The position numbers and the translations under genes were made by a program. The notes below the pieces were generated by a model that had not been told where the DNA came from, did no database searches, and saw only the letters and a program-made list of their open reading frames with translations. Below, piece by piece: positions 1 to 12,700 of a stretch of DNA of 64,000 bases (position 1 is the stretch's first letter; each line of letters starts with the position of its first letter). Source of the stretch: Echiichthys vipera (Eukaryota; Chordata; Actinopteri; Perciformes; Trachinidae); contig OY829657.1 of NCBI GenBank assembly GCA_963691815.1, positions 6,520,092 through 6,584,091 of the forward strand, read 5' to 3'.

Positions 1-348
1 ATAGGACCAAGGGAACATAGGACCCGGGGAACATAGGACCCGGGGAACATAGGACCCGGGGAACATAGGACCCTGGGAAAATAGGACCCGGGGAAAATAG
101 GACCAAGGGAACATAGGACCAAGGGAACATAGGACCCGGGGAACATAGGACCCGGGGAACATAGGACCCAGGGAACATAGGACCCGGGGAAATTTAAGAT
201 CCGGGTAACATAGGACCCGGGTAACATAGGGCCAGGGTAACATAGGACCCGGGGAACATAGGACCCGGGGAAATTTAAGATCCGGGTAACATAGGACCCC
301 GGTAACATAGGACCCGGGTAATATAGGACCAAGGGAACAAAGGTAAGC
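1..348. repeat. 16-bp minisatellite array (GAACATAGGACCCGGG unit)
   Basis: The first ~348 bases are a tandem array of a unit close to GAACATAGGACCCGGG, about 20 copies. Variant copies carry ACCAAGGG instead of ACCCGGGG, or GAAATTTAAGATCCGGG in place of the core. The array begins at or before the window edge, so its full length is unknown. The same 12-base core (GGGGAACATAGG) ends an element at 58793-59077. Confidence 0.95.
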
Positions 349-2690
349 TCCCTTCACAGGCTAGCTAACATTTGCTAATTAGCACTAAACAGAAAGTACA
401 GTTGAAGCTGAAGGGGATGTCATTAGTTTTGTAGGTATTTGGCATAATTTTAAAAAGTATAATTATGACCTCATGACACTTGATAAAAAAGTCACCAAAG
501 TTATTACCTACAAGTATTATTCATCCTATGGAGAACATGGAGGTGTGTACCAAATTTCATATCAATCCATACAATATTTGTCAAGATATTTCACTCTAGA
601 TGACACGGTAGCGCTAAAGGAAATGTCAGGGGATCATCAAAGTCATTAGGATTCATCCTCTGTGGATCATGAACATCAGTACAACCCGTACAGATATCTC
701 ACTTTGGACCAAAGTGGCGGAGCGACAGAAAGACATCCCCAGAAGAAACAGGAGGAACAGAAGTTGAATAAAAACAAAATATTGGTGCCATTAACTCTTT
801 TAAAGCCATACTGGCAAATGCTGAACCACATTTTCTAAAAAAGTCTCTATCTGGCAACAGTCAATGTCAATGTCAGGGACTAAACCCTTGATTTTCTCCT
901 CGTGTGTAGCATCTGCAAATCTTCTGGGACACCGAGAAACCAAGCTGAGGTGTCTTGTAAAAACATCAGTGGAATTCTTGATATTATGTTAATTGTTGAC
1001 GATGCAAAAAAAGAAGAAACATGATGTACAAAACCCCTTTAACCACAATGGGATGAGAGAGACTAGACTGTAAACACTGATTAGAAAATAACCTCCGCTG
1101 TGAGTCTGGTGTCACAACTTCAAGGTCATCCCCCGTTCTAGTGTTTTCCTTCTGCTACGGGGAGAAACACGTGTTCTGTCACATCCCAGTTGTCGTGCGT
1201 GAGACATTTCTCTCTTTATGAGCGCAGTAGGATGAGTGAGTAATCCGGGAGAGATGTGAGAAAAACATTCGCTTCTGACAGAAAAGTGGAAGATATGGAA
1301 GAGAGGATGAATGTTTTGGTGCCTAACCGAACCTATACTTTTAGACGCAGAGTGTGGATGAGTTTAAGCCATCTTATACCTTTTTCTTATCCCTAAAAAA
1401 CAGCCCACGAGTGCGTCAGAATAGCAGGAAAGCCACGGGGATGCTACCTGCCCGTAAGTTCCTTAGACTGCATATAACAAGACACTTCTCCAAACACAAG
1501 CTTGTACACATAATACATAAGTGCACCCACCTATGCACAAGCCAGACTGCCTCACGCTGTGACTAATCTCACACCACACAGGGTAGCAGGCTCTTCTTTC
1601 TCCTCCTCCTCCTCCCCCTCCATAGAACAACCATCAATGAATAATAAAAAAAAAACAGTCCAGCAGGAAGAGCAGACTTTGGGCCAACAAAATTAAAACT
1701 GATCTATGACAACCAGCATGGTGAATCACGCTTTCTGACCTCTTGTATCTCCATGGTGACGATGGTGCAGTGTTATTTTCATTTGCTGACTGCAGCCTGT
1801 TGTAGCCTCTGCCCTTTTAGGTCTGATGGGGGCTACAAGTTTTTATATTAAAAAAAAAACGAGTGATCACACCCACAGAGGACTGATCTGGAGATTTTTT
1901 TTGTCAGTAAATTACTGACAAAAAGCAAATAAGCTCTGACTCTGATCTATGCATACATGTGCAACAACACGTGGAAGGAGTGAGAATAACTTCACTAAAG
2001 AAAAATCAAAACATCTGCCTTATTCTCGGGTGGGATCTGAGTGTGGCGTGGCTCAAGACAGGGAGAGTAGTCGGGCTGCTGCTGGATGAAACAAGTGTCT
2101 GTGTGCAGGATAAAGCCATGGAGAGGAGCCAGCATGGAGAGGCCCTCCACACTCAATCACAGCATGGATGCAACTGATCCAGCCTGCAGAAACTGTGACG
2201 GATGAGTGTGTGTTTCTATGGAAGAATGGCTCAAATGAAGCTTTAACAACCAAGCTTAAGAGAGGTGACTATTTTGAATAGACAGTGATTCAAATCCTTA
2301 ATTTAAACAGCAATAAGTACAAGACAAAATGTAAAAATGACAAACCTCTGGTAGGTTTTCAGTGGGATGTGACAGGTAGAAAGCTGCAGCAATTTCCCTA
2401 TATGAGGGCTGGTCTCCAAAAACGAACCCCCCTGCCCTCCCTGCAGTGGACTGACTGACTGACTGACTGGCTTTGCTGTGGAGAGCTGTTGCATAGCGAG
2501 TTGGGTTGCCACAGCAGATTTACTCAGGCGCGTCCACGCACATTGGCCGTCCAAAACAGGCCACGCACCCTCATCTTGCCTGGCGTGTAGGAGGTTATAC
2601 TGTAAGCTGTGACAACATGCATGCATGCAGGGTTACAGGACTAAGCGCATGCAGCTGAACGCGATAATGAATTGGGGTTGGTTAAAAAAA
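349..2690. other. Intergenic stretch, nothing recognised
   Basis: No exon with convincing coding character, no RNA gene and no repeat family that I recognise. There are only short simple tracts, such as a (GACT)n run near 2450-2469. If the exon-like donor at 2776/2777 belongs to a minus-strand gene, this stretch would be its first intron. Confidence 0.5.
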
Positions 2691-2691
2691 G

Positions 2692-2693
<2 letters not shown>

Positions 2694-2726
<33 letters not shown>
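2694..2726. repeat. (GA)n microsatellite
   Basis: Pure GA/AG dinucleotide run at the left edge of a CpG-rich island. Confidence 0.9.
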
Positions 2727-2729
<3 letters not shown>

Positions 2730-2739
2730 GGAGGGGGTA

Positions 2740-3450
2740 AAGCAAAGCACGGCCTCCGGGATTTCTGAATCCTTACCTTGGATCTTTGCTGCCAATCCTT
2801 GATCCAAAAAAGAGCCGGGTGTGGTTACGACAAATCCTCTACGTTTGGAGGCGGCGGGGACGACAACAAGCGGAATCCCATAGCGAGCGACGCGTCCATG
2901 AAGAAGAAGAAGAAGAAGAAGAGGAGGAGGAGGAGGAGGAGGAGGTCGGTGGTTAGAAATGAAGGCGCGCAGGGTGAAATATGTCTGAGTGTGGTCGTCC
3001 CTTTTCTCCTTCTGCCCGCCTGTCACCTCAGCATCTCTATCCGTCGCTGCTGCGGATCCGTGACGTGACGACTCTGTGTTGATCACCAGCCGGGTTTTTT
3101 TTTCTGCGTGCGCGGCCCCGATTCGTTCGCCCCTCGCAACAAGCACGGGAGCGCGCGCCGGGGTCTTTAAAAAGCTCGTTCGCGGATTCAACGGTTTCAA
3201 CAGTCGACGCTGTGCACAACAACAATTCAGTGTTTGACTTCACAGCTTTCACGTTTTATCGAATATTAGACTTTAAACACGTCGTTCAGTTAAAATAGAA
3301 ATGTTTTCGGTATCGAGTGAAGCTAAAACAAACAAATGTGTAAGCTAATCTCCGTTTGGGACGCGGCCACAGAGAGAAAAGACCAAAAAATACACTTTCC
3401 GCAAAGACCACTGGGAGGCGACATAGTGGCAAAGATGGCGCAGGTAACTG
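2740..3450. promoter_or_regulatory. CpG-rich promoter-like island with divergent exon-like ends
   Basis: GC- and CpG-rich compared with the AT-rich DNA on both sides. On the minus strand, the sequence ending GATCCAAG at 2777 is followed by a consensus donor (GTAAGG at 2776 downward), as expected for a first exon of a gene running left out of the window. On the plus strand, AAAGATGGCGCAG at 3431-3443 is a strong start context followed at once by GTAACT, as in a first exon coding only Met-Ala-Gln. No partner exon was found for either. An unspliced minus-strand reading frame here has poly-Pro and poly-Leu runs made by trinucleotide repeats and is probably not protein. The start of at least one transcript is likely; its product is unknown. 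Confidence 0.45.
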
Positions 3451-3559
3451 ACGTTATACACAGCAATAAAAACAACAATCATCCACTTTATCAAAGTGTA
3501 CATCTTTTATTCCTCTGTCAATTTAGACAGACTGTGTTTCCTGTTTTGTTTTGTTTTTC

Positions 3560-3740
3560 TACTAATCAGAATCAGAATCAACTTTATTGCCAAATAGCAA
3601 AAGATTACAATTCAATTCAATTCAATTCAATTCAAAAATCTTTATTTGACCCCGGGGGGCAATTCAGGGCACATAGAGCAGCAAATAAAGACATACCAGG
3701 AATTGAATGAATGAATGCTTTATTTTAAACATGTGAAAAA
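3560..3740. repeat. LINE 3'-end-like fragments with (ATTCA)n
   Basis: Contains AATCAGAATCAGAATCAACTTTATT, a tandem ATTCA run at 3610-3634 and TCTTTATTTGACCCCGG. These are short A+T-rich tails of the kind found at the 3' ends of fish non-LTR retrotransposons, here in reverse orientation. No coding part remains. Confidence 0.5.
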
Positions 3741-4105
3741 TAAATAACACTTGAAGCACGAGTCATTAAAACCCTTTGTATGTTTGAAAAAAGGAATAGG
3801 AAGAAGCATTAGCGTATTAATTCCTATCCCTTCTCCACTTAGTATCTAGTACTATAGGTTTCTTACTTCCTGTGTCTTTTTGTTTTTTTTAATTAATTTA
3901 ATCAACCTGGTGACTTTGTGCATGGCGCATACAAATACACAAATAAAAACAAGAATACACATCATTTAACAATAACAACTAAATAAAAAGAAGAAATTCA
4001 AAGGGTATAGATATCAAATATAAAATAAAATGTGCATATGTGCAGGTGATGGCGTTAACCAAAACAACCATTTAACACAACTGTTTAATATATTCATTTA
4101 TTTAT

Positions 4106-4143
<38 letters not shown>

Positions 4144-4700
4144 GGTGCAAAGTTTACATTACAAAATAATAACAGTCGTTTTGGGTTTGTTGTAAGTTAA
4201 TCTGTCCACAAGGGATGGGTCATGTGAACGAGAAAATAAAATACTCATTCATGCTTTTATTTTTAATGCTGGTAATGAAAATGAGAAAAATAAAATACAC
4301 AACCCCACTATTTTACTATTAACACCCACTATAGCCAATGAGAAAATGTGTCTCTTTTAAATGTGCCAGGCAGAAACATTTTAAGACTCAATTTTAAACA
4401 TTTGATAGTTTGAGCAAGAATCTGAATCATCTTCATAGCAAAGTTTGTGCACACACAAGAAATTTGATTTGTTTTTTCCTTGCTCTCAATGCAGACACAG
4501 AATTAGACATACAGCTAAAAAACAATGCTAAAAACTAACACTAAACTAAGCATTTTAATGACAACAAATATTTGACTACAATGTGAGCTATGTATATATA
4601 CAAAATGTCTATATTTATATAAAATGCAATGCAATTAATTTTGTAAACTGTAAGACAGTATTTCGGTGGTGTTGGAATAAATACAGATTGATTAATGTCA
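3741..4700. other. A+T-rich intergenic DNA with (ATT)n
   Basis: Low-complexity A+T-rich sequence with an (ATT)n microsatellite at about 4106-4143. No open frame or splice structure suggests a gene. Confidence 0.6.
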
Positions 4701-4705
4701 CAGGT

Positions 4706-4775
4706 TAATTCAATTCAATTTTATTTTTAGTGCCAAATCATAACAAAGTTATCTCAGGTTACTTTATATACATGA
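4706..4775. repeat. LINE/SINE 3'-tail-like fragment
   Basis: ATTCAATTCAATTTTATTTTTAGTGCCAAATCATAACAAAGTTATCTCAGG resembles the widespread fish retrotransposon tail containing 'GCGCCAAATCA', in reverse orientation. A related forward copy lies at 58306-58371. Short and diverged. Confidence 0.5.
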
Positions 4776-4927
4776 GGTAGGTGGATATGGCAGTGAATGT
4801 GTATAGTGTGTACAGTGTGCTTAGATTTATTGATATGCCAAGTTCTTTGGTGCATGAAATTGTGGGCTGCGTCTCCTTATATATAAATTGTATAATATAA
4901 ATTATAATATCATTATAATAATATGCA

Positions 4928-5418
4928 CAGGCGAATTAATGCACAGGCTGGCCTAGGCTGCAGCTAGGGCCCCAGGAGTGCAGGTGCCCCGGATTGGCCA
5001 TACAAATTTAATGTATTTTTCATTTACTACATTGGGGGAAAAAACTTAGAAACATGATGAAGTTGCTGATTGAATAGATACGGGACACATTTACCCGATC
5101 AGCTGCCATCATGTGGCGGGGTTCATAAGGTCAGTTTTGTAGTCATATGATACGTCATTCACTGTAACTAGACAGTATGACGGCAAAATGTTAAGGAAAC
5201 GTGATACTGGAGCATGAAAAAGAAAAGCACAATGACTGAAAGAACAATGGGACCAAGATCTACTAAAAAAAAATTCCTAAATTGACAGAATTTTTCAAGA
5301 TTGCGGACTCTTCTTCTGTTCTAGCGGGTTTTTTTCTGATAAAGCATGATTAATAATGTGGGGGGCCATAACAAACAGTAGCCTAGTGGGCCCCCATGAC
5401 CACTTTAATCCGCCACTG
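4928..5418. mobile_element. Non-autonomous hAT-like element (decayed)
   Basis: The left end reads CAGGCGAATTAATGCACAGG and the right end, reverse complemented, reads CAGTGGCGGATTAAAGTGG. Both are followed inwards by a similar tract (GGCCTAGGCTGCAGC left, CCACTAGGCTACTG right) and by GGGCCCC-rich sequence. Imperfect inverted ends starting CAG and a body of about 0.5 kb with no transposase frame fit an internally deleted hAT-type element. I could not settle an exact target-site duplication. Confidence 0.55.
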
Positions 5419-5559
5419 ATCATATGTATTACAAATACACTATGCAATGATAGTGCCACAGTAATAGGCTGCACTGTAATACAAAGGTAATATTGTGAAT
5501 ACAGAAAGGTACTGGATTGTTTGCAAAGATAAGAATACAATAAACTATATATGGAACAT

Positions 5560-6300
5560 AGATCGGGTGTAATGTGATATAATATTTAAATATATAACAA
5601 TTAGTTTAAAAAAATCTAATTTTTAAAAAGACAAGCAAACTAAAATGAATCATATCTTTACAAATATTTTCAAAAAATATAACAATTTATTCAAACAGTT
5701 AAATTATTCTCTCTTTTAAAACAAAAACAAGCAAACAAAAATAAGTCATATATATAAAATATATTCCAAAATGATAATAATTAATTCAAACAATTAAATT
5801 ATTCTTTATTTTAAAACAAAAACAAGCAAACAAAAAATATTATTATTATATAAAAAAATATAAATTATAAAAATGATTGTAATAATAATAATTGTAATTA
5901 ATACATTTAATCAATTTTAATTAATTTTAATTCATTTTAAATAATTAAATAATAATTAAATAAATTAATAATTAAATAATAGTTCAATTTAATTATTATA
6001 AAAAAAATATATTCCAAAGGTATAATAATTAATTAAAACAAATAAATTAATATTTATTTTAAAACAAAAACAAGCAAACAAAAATATTATTATTATATAA
6101 AATATATAAATTTTAAAAAAATAAATTATTATAATTGTAATTAATACATTTAATCAATTTTAATTAATTTTAAATAATTACATTTCATTCATTGCAATTA
6201 TTATAAATTTAATTATTATAAAAAATATATTCCAAAAGTATATTAATTAATTAAAACAAAGAAATTAATATTTATTTTAAAACAAAAACAAGCAAACAAA
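5560..6300. repeat. A+T-rich long-period repeat upstream of TMEM62
   Basis: A module containing TTTTAAAACAAAAACAAGCAAAC recurs at about 5715, 5811, 6057 and 6275. It is preceded each time by A+T-rich sequence with ATTCCAAAA.TATAATAATTAATT and followed by AAAAATATTATTATATA in several copies. The spacing of ~100-245 bases suggests duplication of a larger A+T-rich unit. It stops just before the TMEM62 promoter. Confidence 0.75.
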
Positions 6301-6329
6301 AATTAGCCAGCACTTACTTTCCAGGTTAG

Positions 6330-6774
6330 GACCTTTACGTTAATCTCGGAAATCCTCGCGATAACAGGTGCAGCATCTGCGGTCGTTGCGGTACCCAGAA
6401 AACAAGTCAGAGTGGGAGCTCTTCCGCCACACACGCTCCCGGTGACGTCTCCACATCCACATCCACCCGGCTGTGTTGGTAGCTGGTAGGTAGCTTAGCT
6501 GCGAGCTAACCTGCCGAGCTCCCCCCCTCCTCCGCCTCCGAAGGCAGCTGAGCGGAGCCGCGAATGAACCTCCGCACCTCAATGCCTCTCCCGTGGCCGC
6601 GATGGCAGCGACAGAAACGGTCTGAGTCTGAGAGCTATGTCGCTGAATGCTTCATGATATCTGTAGTTGATGTCAGTGTGATTCGTGCCCTCAGCTGTTT
6701 CCACCAGTAGCTGGTTTTTCTCTGTCCGGGACAGACGGCGGCAGCTAGCCCCCCTCTCTCGCCACTGCAGGAGG
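6330..6774 (+). promoter_or_regulatory. TMEM62 CpG-rich promoter and 5'UTR
   Basis: Base composition switches sharply from A+T-rich repeat to GC- and CpG-rich sequence at about 6340 and stays so to the first coding exon. This is the usual look of a TATA-less housekeeping promoter. An in-frame ATG at 6685 would add 30 residues, but 6775 is preferred because it places the hydrophobic N-terminal segment at the start, as in other TMEM62 proteins. Confidence 0.6.
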
Positions 6775-9700
6775 ATGCTGAAGCTGTTCGGCGCGCTGGT
6801 GGTCCTCGGACTGGCCCTGGCGTGCATCACCTCCTGGGTGCTGGACAGCTATGACACGGCTTGGCACCCGAAGAGGAGCGTTCAGCAGCACCTGACTGTC
6901 GGGGATGGAGATGGATCTCAGCGGAGTTCACCACCATTTCCCGGCGGCGAGTTGAGCAATATATTCTGGTTTATACAGGTGGGCTTTATTCCGTCTCCAT
7001 AGCTAGCTTATTTTTTTTGTCTTTGATCATGTGATGCTGTCTAAATCAACCATTATTACTAAGTTTAACACTATATTCTTCAGTTATAAACACGAATGTA
7101 GAGCACCTACCTTTTGGGCTCTGCAGTGTTGTCATAGTAATCCAGCTGTGGTGGCTCACCCACTGAACTCTCTCTGAATGATTGACAGAAAGAGGTCAGT
7201 GACCACACAAGTGTGTCATTGTCAGGTAAAAAGGTGGTTCAGCGACACAGTAAGTTGTGATTAGACTTTGTCCCCTTTGTGTTTTACAGCTTTCATACTA
7301 ATCAATAAAAAGGAGCTAGAGATACATGCAGTATATGTTGTGTATGTTTGCCATGTCTGTGGAAACTGGTCTAAATGTACAATAATCACTCTTTTTTCTG
7401 CCTAGACTGTATTGATTATGGGCTACCTGGGCAGAAGGTTTTTCCTTTTATTCTTTATTTTGTATTCTTTACTCAGTTTGTTACTGTTATTTGTTCCCTT
7501 CTTTCTCTAGTTGTGTGTTAAATGTATTATATGCAATGTATACTGTTTTGCAATACCTTGTCAGGGTTTGAGGTTGGTGCTGAGGGTAATGGGACTGGAG
7601 GAGCCAAAGGGATGATAGCCTCTCACTTTGATTTATTTAAATATATGACTGTAACAATGTAACATCTCCTCTTACTGTATAACTATAAACAAATAAAAAT
7701 CACAAAAAAAGAAAAAGGGCTGTCCTAAAGCCAGATTTAAGGCCCTTTTTAATCTTTTTTTCCGGTTTTATGTCTGGATCAAGGTGTCCGACATTCACAT
7801 AAGCCGATTTCATGACCCGAGGCGCATTCCAGACTTTGAGAAGTTCTGCACCGACACAATTGAAGTGATCAAGCCAGCTCTAGTGCTCGCAACAGGTACT
7901 GTAAATCCCCTCCATCTTTAACTACGCGGCAAGTGTCTTGTAATGAGGTTGACCGGGGTGTAGCCGTGTTGTTTCTCAAATGCATCTTTTTTCTCACTCC
8001 ACAGGGGATCTAACGGACGCTAAAACAGAGAGTAAGGTGGGGTCCCTCCAGCATGAGGTGGAGTGGCAGGCCTACCACAACATCCTGAAGAGGTCCCGCG
8101 TGATGGAGCGCACTAGGTGGATAGACATCCGTGGAAATCATGGTGATTAAACGCAGCACTTTGTTATCTTAGTGTCCTCTCTCCGTACTGGTTCAATGAA
8201 AACATCCCACGGTACAATTAAGATTTTCTGAAGCATCCATTAACTGCGGTGCTCCTCCTACCCCCTTCCTCCTCAATTGTGTTTTCTCCTCTGTTATTTG
8301 ATCGCAAGCTATTAGATGTGAAAGATGATATCTGTCAAAAAAATAAGGCTAGTTATTGGATCTGGAGTTTCTCTTATTGATCGCAGTTGTTGATGTGTGT
8401 CCTCCTGTCGGTTTGTCCAATATTGTTTCCGGTATCTTGCCACAACGTGATTCCTGGATTAAATATGTGTTTCTTCATTAGACATTCTCGTCCTTATCAG
8501 TGCACGATGAAGCCGCTGTGTTTTTCTCACCATTATTTCATTTTCTTCTGACAGATGCCTTCAACATTATGTCACTGGACAGCGTCAACAATTATTACCG
8601 GTCAGTATGAAATGGTCACCACTACATGAAATGCCCGATTCACACCCAGTCTCCGTCTACTCCTGCATGTGTTATAGCAGCAAGCAAGAGTGTGAAGTCG
8701 ATCCGAGCACATAGTAGCTTCAATGCCTGTGCAACATGAGCAGTTGCAGACCTATTTATTGACAATAATCCAAGCTGTCTTAGCCTCCCGGGGACTAAAA
8801 TAGAAGCAGGATCTGCATGAACAGAGACCGACTCTCTTGTCTTCTGACACAAATGATGTTTTATGTGACGCTGCTGCTTCTGTTAATGCTGATGGATCTT
8901 TTATCTCCTTAATATTCCTTAATGTTGTGGTCGTCCTCTGCCAGACAAAGTCTGTCTCCAATGCGCGCCTTATTTATTTATTTATTTATTTAAAGCGCAT
9001 CAAATTATCTCAGGACTCCACTGGAGCTGCTGGCTCCATCCCAGACCACCGTATCCCCTGGCTCGAGTCAACTTTTCTCTTTCTTTTTTTTCAATTTTCC
9101 CTAGGAAATACTCAGCTAATCAGAAAGTTGGCTCTTTCCACTATGTTCACAAAACTTCCTTTGGCAACTACTCCTTTGTCTGTGCGGATGCCACTCTGAC
9201 TCCAGGACCCAAGAGGCCGTACAATTTCTTTGGTATTCTCAACCAGGTACAACCGTCTAGCACCTTCTCTTTACAGAACATAAACATTCACTTTCTTTTA
9301 TTACACTTGGTGATTTAAGGAGGTTTAAATGATTTAAGGCAGTGTTCCTCTATAAGGAAATGTGGCCATTGACTAGTAAATGGTGAAGACACATTTTGTT
9401 TATTCAAGAAATATGCAAATAGAAGGTTGAACTAACACATATATTACACATATACACACATTACAAAACATACAGTATCCTTCATACTTTAAATGAAAAA
9501 GCGCTTTAAATGTGTGTTCCAAGGTATAAATGAAGCGCTCATGCACTGTAGATGAGGAATGTAAAGGGTCATGTAGTTATTTTAATGTTTTGTTCTCACT
9601 AGACTCAAATGGACTTGCTGGACACGTTCAGAGCTGAGAGTCTGCAGAGCAACCAGTCGATCTGGTTTGGCCACTACACCACCTCAACTGTCGTCTCCCC

Positions 9701-12700
9701 GTCTCCAGGAGTTCGGGATGTGATGAGGTAAGAAAATGTCTGATTGTCAGATGTTAAACCATTTTTTTTGTTTTTTTTTAAACAGGGTGTGTAAATACAT
9801 ACATCCCATTGTCTGCAAACATTCAATGACCTGCTCTTTTGACACGCGAGCTTGACTTTTATCACACAATCTTAGAATGAGGAAGGTTAGCAGCTGGTTT
9901 TCATTTATTTCATCCTGTGGAATATTTTAAAGTCCCAGTGTTTTTGGCACATCGTGACAATGTTGTTCTTTCATTTGGACCTCTTGTGTTTAGATCTGCA
10001 GTTGCATATCTGTGCGGCCACCTGCACACCCTGGGCGGCCTCATGCCCGTCCTCCACAGCCGGCATCCCCAAGGCACCCTGGAGCTGGAGCTGGGCGACT
10101 GGATGGACAACCGCAGGTACAGAAAACAAAAAATAAGAGCCTTAGAAGCTATTTAAAGGTCTTAAACTCAATTTACAAAATTATAAAATGTTTTCCCTTT
10201 GCTGCCTTATCAAAAACTGTTAGTTGTAATATGCTTTTGCATTCCTTTGCCAGCTTCAATGTACCTAAATAAATACATCATTTTAAATGATGCTGTTTAT
10301 TTGGGCCCAGGTTGCCTTAATTACATTAATTGTATCAGTAGAAATTATTATTGTTATATACAGTTGGGATTTACTGGAAGAAATATGTCATAATGAATAA
10401 TTCTCGTCCCCATCCTCCCTGGTTTCCGTTGTATTTCCATACGATGAAATAGGTATTAAATTGCGCTTTATGCGGTATTAAAAAGGTCTCGAAAATAAGT
10501 TTAACTTTGTGCAGAAACCCCCGTCTCACGTCTGTCTCCAGGTACAGGGTTCTGGCCTTCGACCACGACCTGCTGAGTTTCTCTGACCTGAGGTTCGAGC
10601 AGTGGCCTGCAGTGCTCATCACCAACCCCAAGGACGCCCAGTACCTGCACCCGGGAGTGGAACCACTGGGTCGAATACGAAGATCAACACACATCAGGTG
10701 TCTGTTCTGTGTGTGTGTGTGTGTGTGTTGCCTGTTTGGTGAACCATAAAACCCCTCACTGGCTCTGCCAATGTGCATCCACAACACCTGGTTCCTCTGA
10801 TGTCCTGCACACACTTTGTTACAGAGCAACTGCCCAGTCTTTAAAATAAACTGTAGTTACCTCTGCCTGAGAGGTTTTCAGTGTCATTTGGCAGAGAGCT
10901 AGGTAGAGCTTTTAATTAGTCAGTGCATCTTTTAAACAACGTCTGTTTCTTGTGAATTAGCGCACTTTACATTTAAATGAAAATAGCATGACTTCATGTA
11001 CTTGCTCAATGCAGGTTTTCTTAAGTATCAAATGTTTGCAACCTTGGCTGAGGTTCATCATTAATAGTTTTTCACTATGACAGCACAATAACACCGGTTT
11101 TATCTAATTTTTATGCCTCCACGCCATCGACAACAGGCAATATGTTTTTTGGATCGTCCATGCGCTCGTCCCATACTTGTCAGTGTGTTATCTGGGAATC
11201 ACTGGAGGGATTTTCTTCAAATTTGTCACAAACGTCCACTTCGGACTTTGGAGGTCAAAGGTCAAGATCACAGTTACTTCACAAAAACCTATTTTGGGCC
11301 GTTATGACAACATTTCACACAAATGTCCAACAGGATAAAATGATGGCATTTTACATCCAAAAGGTCAGAGGTCAACTTCACTGTGACACCATCATGTTCT
11401 GTCCATTATTCACGTGGTGACACTAATCTTGAAACTGTGCTAAAGTGTCAACGTTTCACCAAAAAACACACCTAATACCTCTGGACAGTTTGGGTGTAAA
11501 ATGCAATGTGACTGGTTGGCGGAGGTGTACGACCGTAAGGCGGTAATTTTAGTTAATATTGAAACATTTATCTTCTTGGTTCCCAAAAGGATCTTGGCCT
11601 TCTCTGAGGTCTCGATCACAGCGGTGCACGTGAGCATAGATGGGGAACCTCTGGGGAAATGCCACTCTGCCGGAGGTCCTCTCTATGTTCTGCTGTGGGA
11701 TCCGTCTCTCTACCTCACTGGACTGCACACCATCAGAGTTAAAGTGGAGGTCAGTACAGCATTCATTTATAAATATTTCATAGGTCTTGATTAAATTTGG
11801 GTTCAATTATGATTCAATTGATGTAGCTCTGCTCTCCGGGCACTTTGGCTTTTAATGTGCTCTGTCTTATACTTGGAATTAAAAACACGCTCCTTTTCTT
11901 TTTTTTTTTGTTTTGTGTGCGAGTCAGGACTCTGCAGGCAGGTCGTCAGTGCGGGAGCAGCACTTTACCCTGGAGGACGACCTGACTCCCAGCTTCGGTT
12001 TCGTGCAGTCCTTCATCCTCCTCACGGACCACTACATCCTGGGCCGAGTGGCCTTCATTTTTATGATGCTGCTGAATGTCGGGGTGCTGCTGGCCTTCAG
12101 GTTCCTGCGTGTTCCTTCTGGGAGAGGTGAGCTGTCGCTGAAAACCACTAAAATCGATACATCCGCATAATTTCATGTCGAAGCGCAATCATCTGATCAG
12201 ACTCTGATTTTAAAGGTCCCATATTGTAGAAAAGTGAACTTTCTATGTATTTTTAGGACTATGAAGCAGGTCAAGATGCTCTATTTATAATGTGAAAATA
12301 TCAAAACACTCACAATGTACAGAGAAATGCACACATTCTGTCTATTTGTGGCATACATAGGTAGAAAGTGCTGCTACCGTGCCGTTACAATCATTCCCTG
12401 CAGTGACAGTGCAGAGAGCGCAGATGTGGGAGACACGCAAACACTGACAAATCAGAGCAGACATAGGCTTTTTCAGGAGACGGGAGCTTAAAGAGACGGG
12501 CGCACATTTTGTTTTTTCTATCATCTTCAGGATTGACCTCTCAAGCGTGTATGTCGCTCCATCACGTCAGCACAATGGACACCTTCTACTACTCTCTGCT
12601 GCTGTTCAACCTGTGCACAGCCTTAGGTGGGTCAGCTGCTGTGTTGTGTTTGCTCATTATGTCTGGTGCATGACATGGTTCTTCACAAGATTTCCTCCTA

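Noticed and set aside
1..348. CRISPR array
   Set aside because: Repeats are contiguous 16-mers without unique spacers, in a vertebrate context.
2682..3200. 172-codon minus-strand frame with poly-Pro and poly-Leu
   Set aside because: Driven by trinucleotide and GA repeats in a CpG island; no domain, and the likely 5'-exon donor lies inside it.
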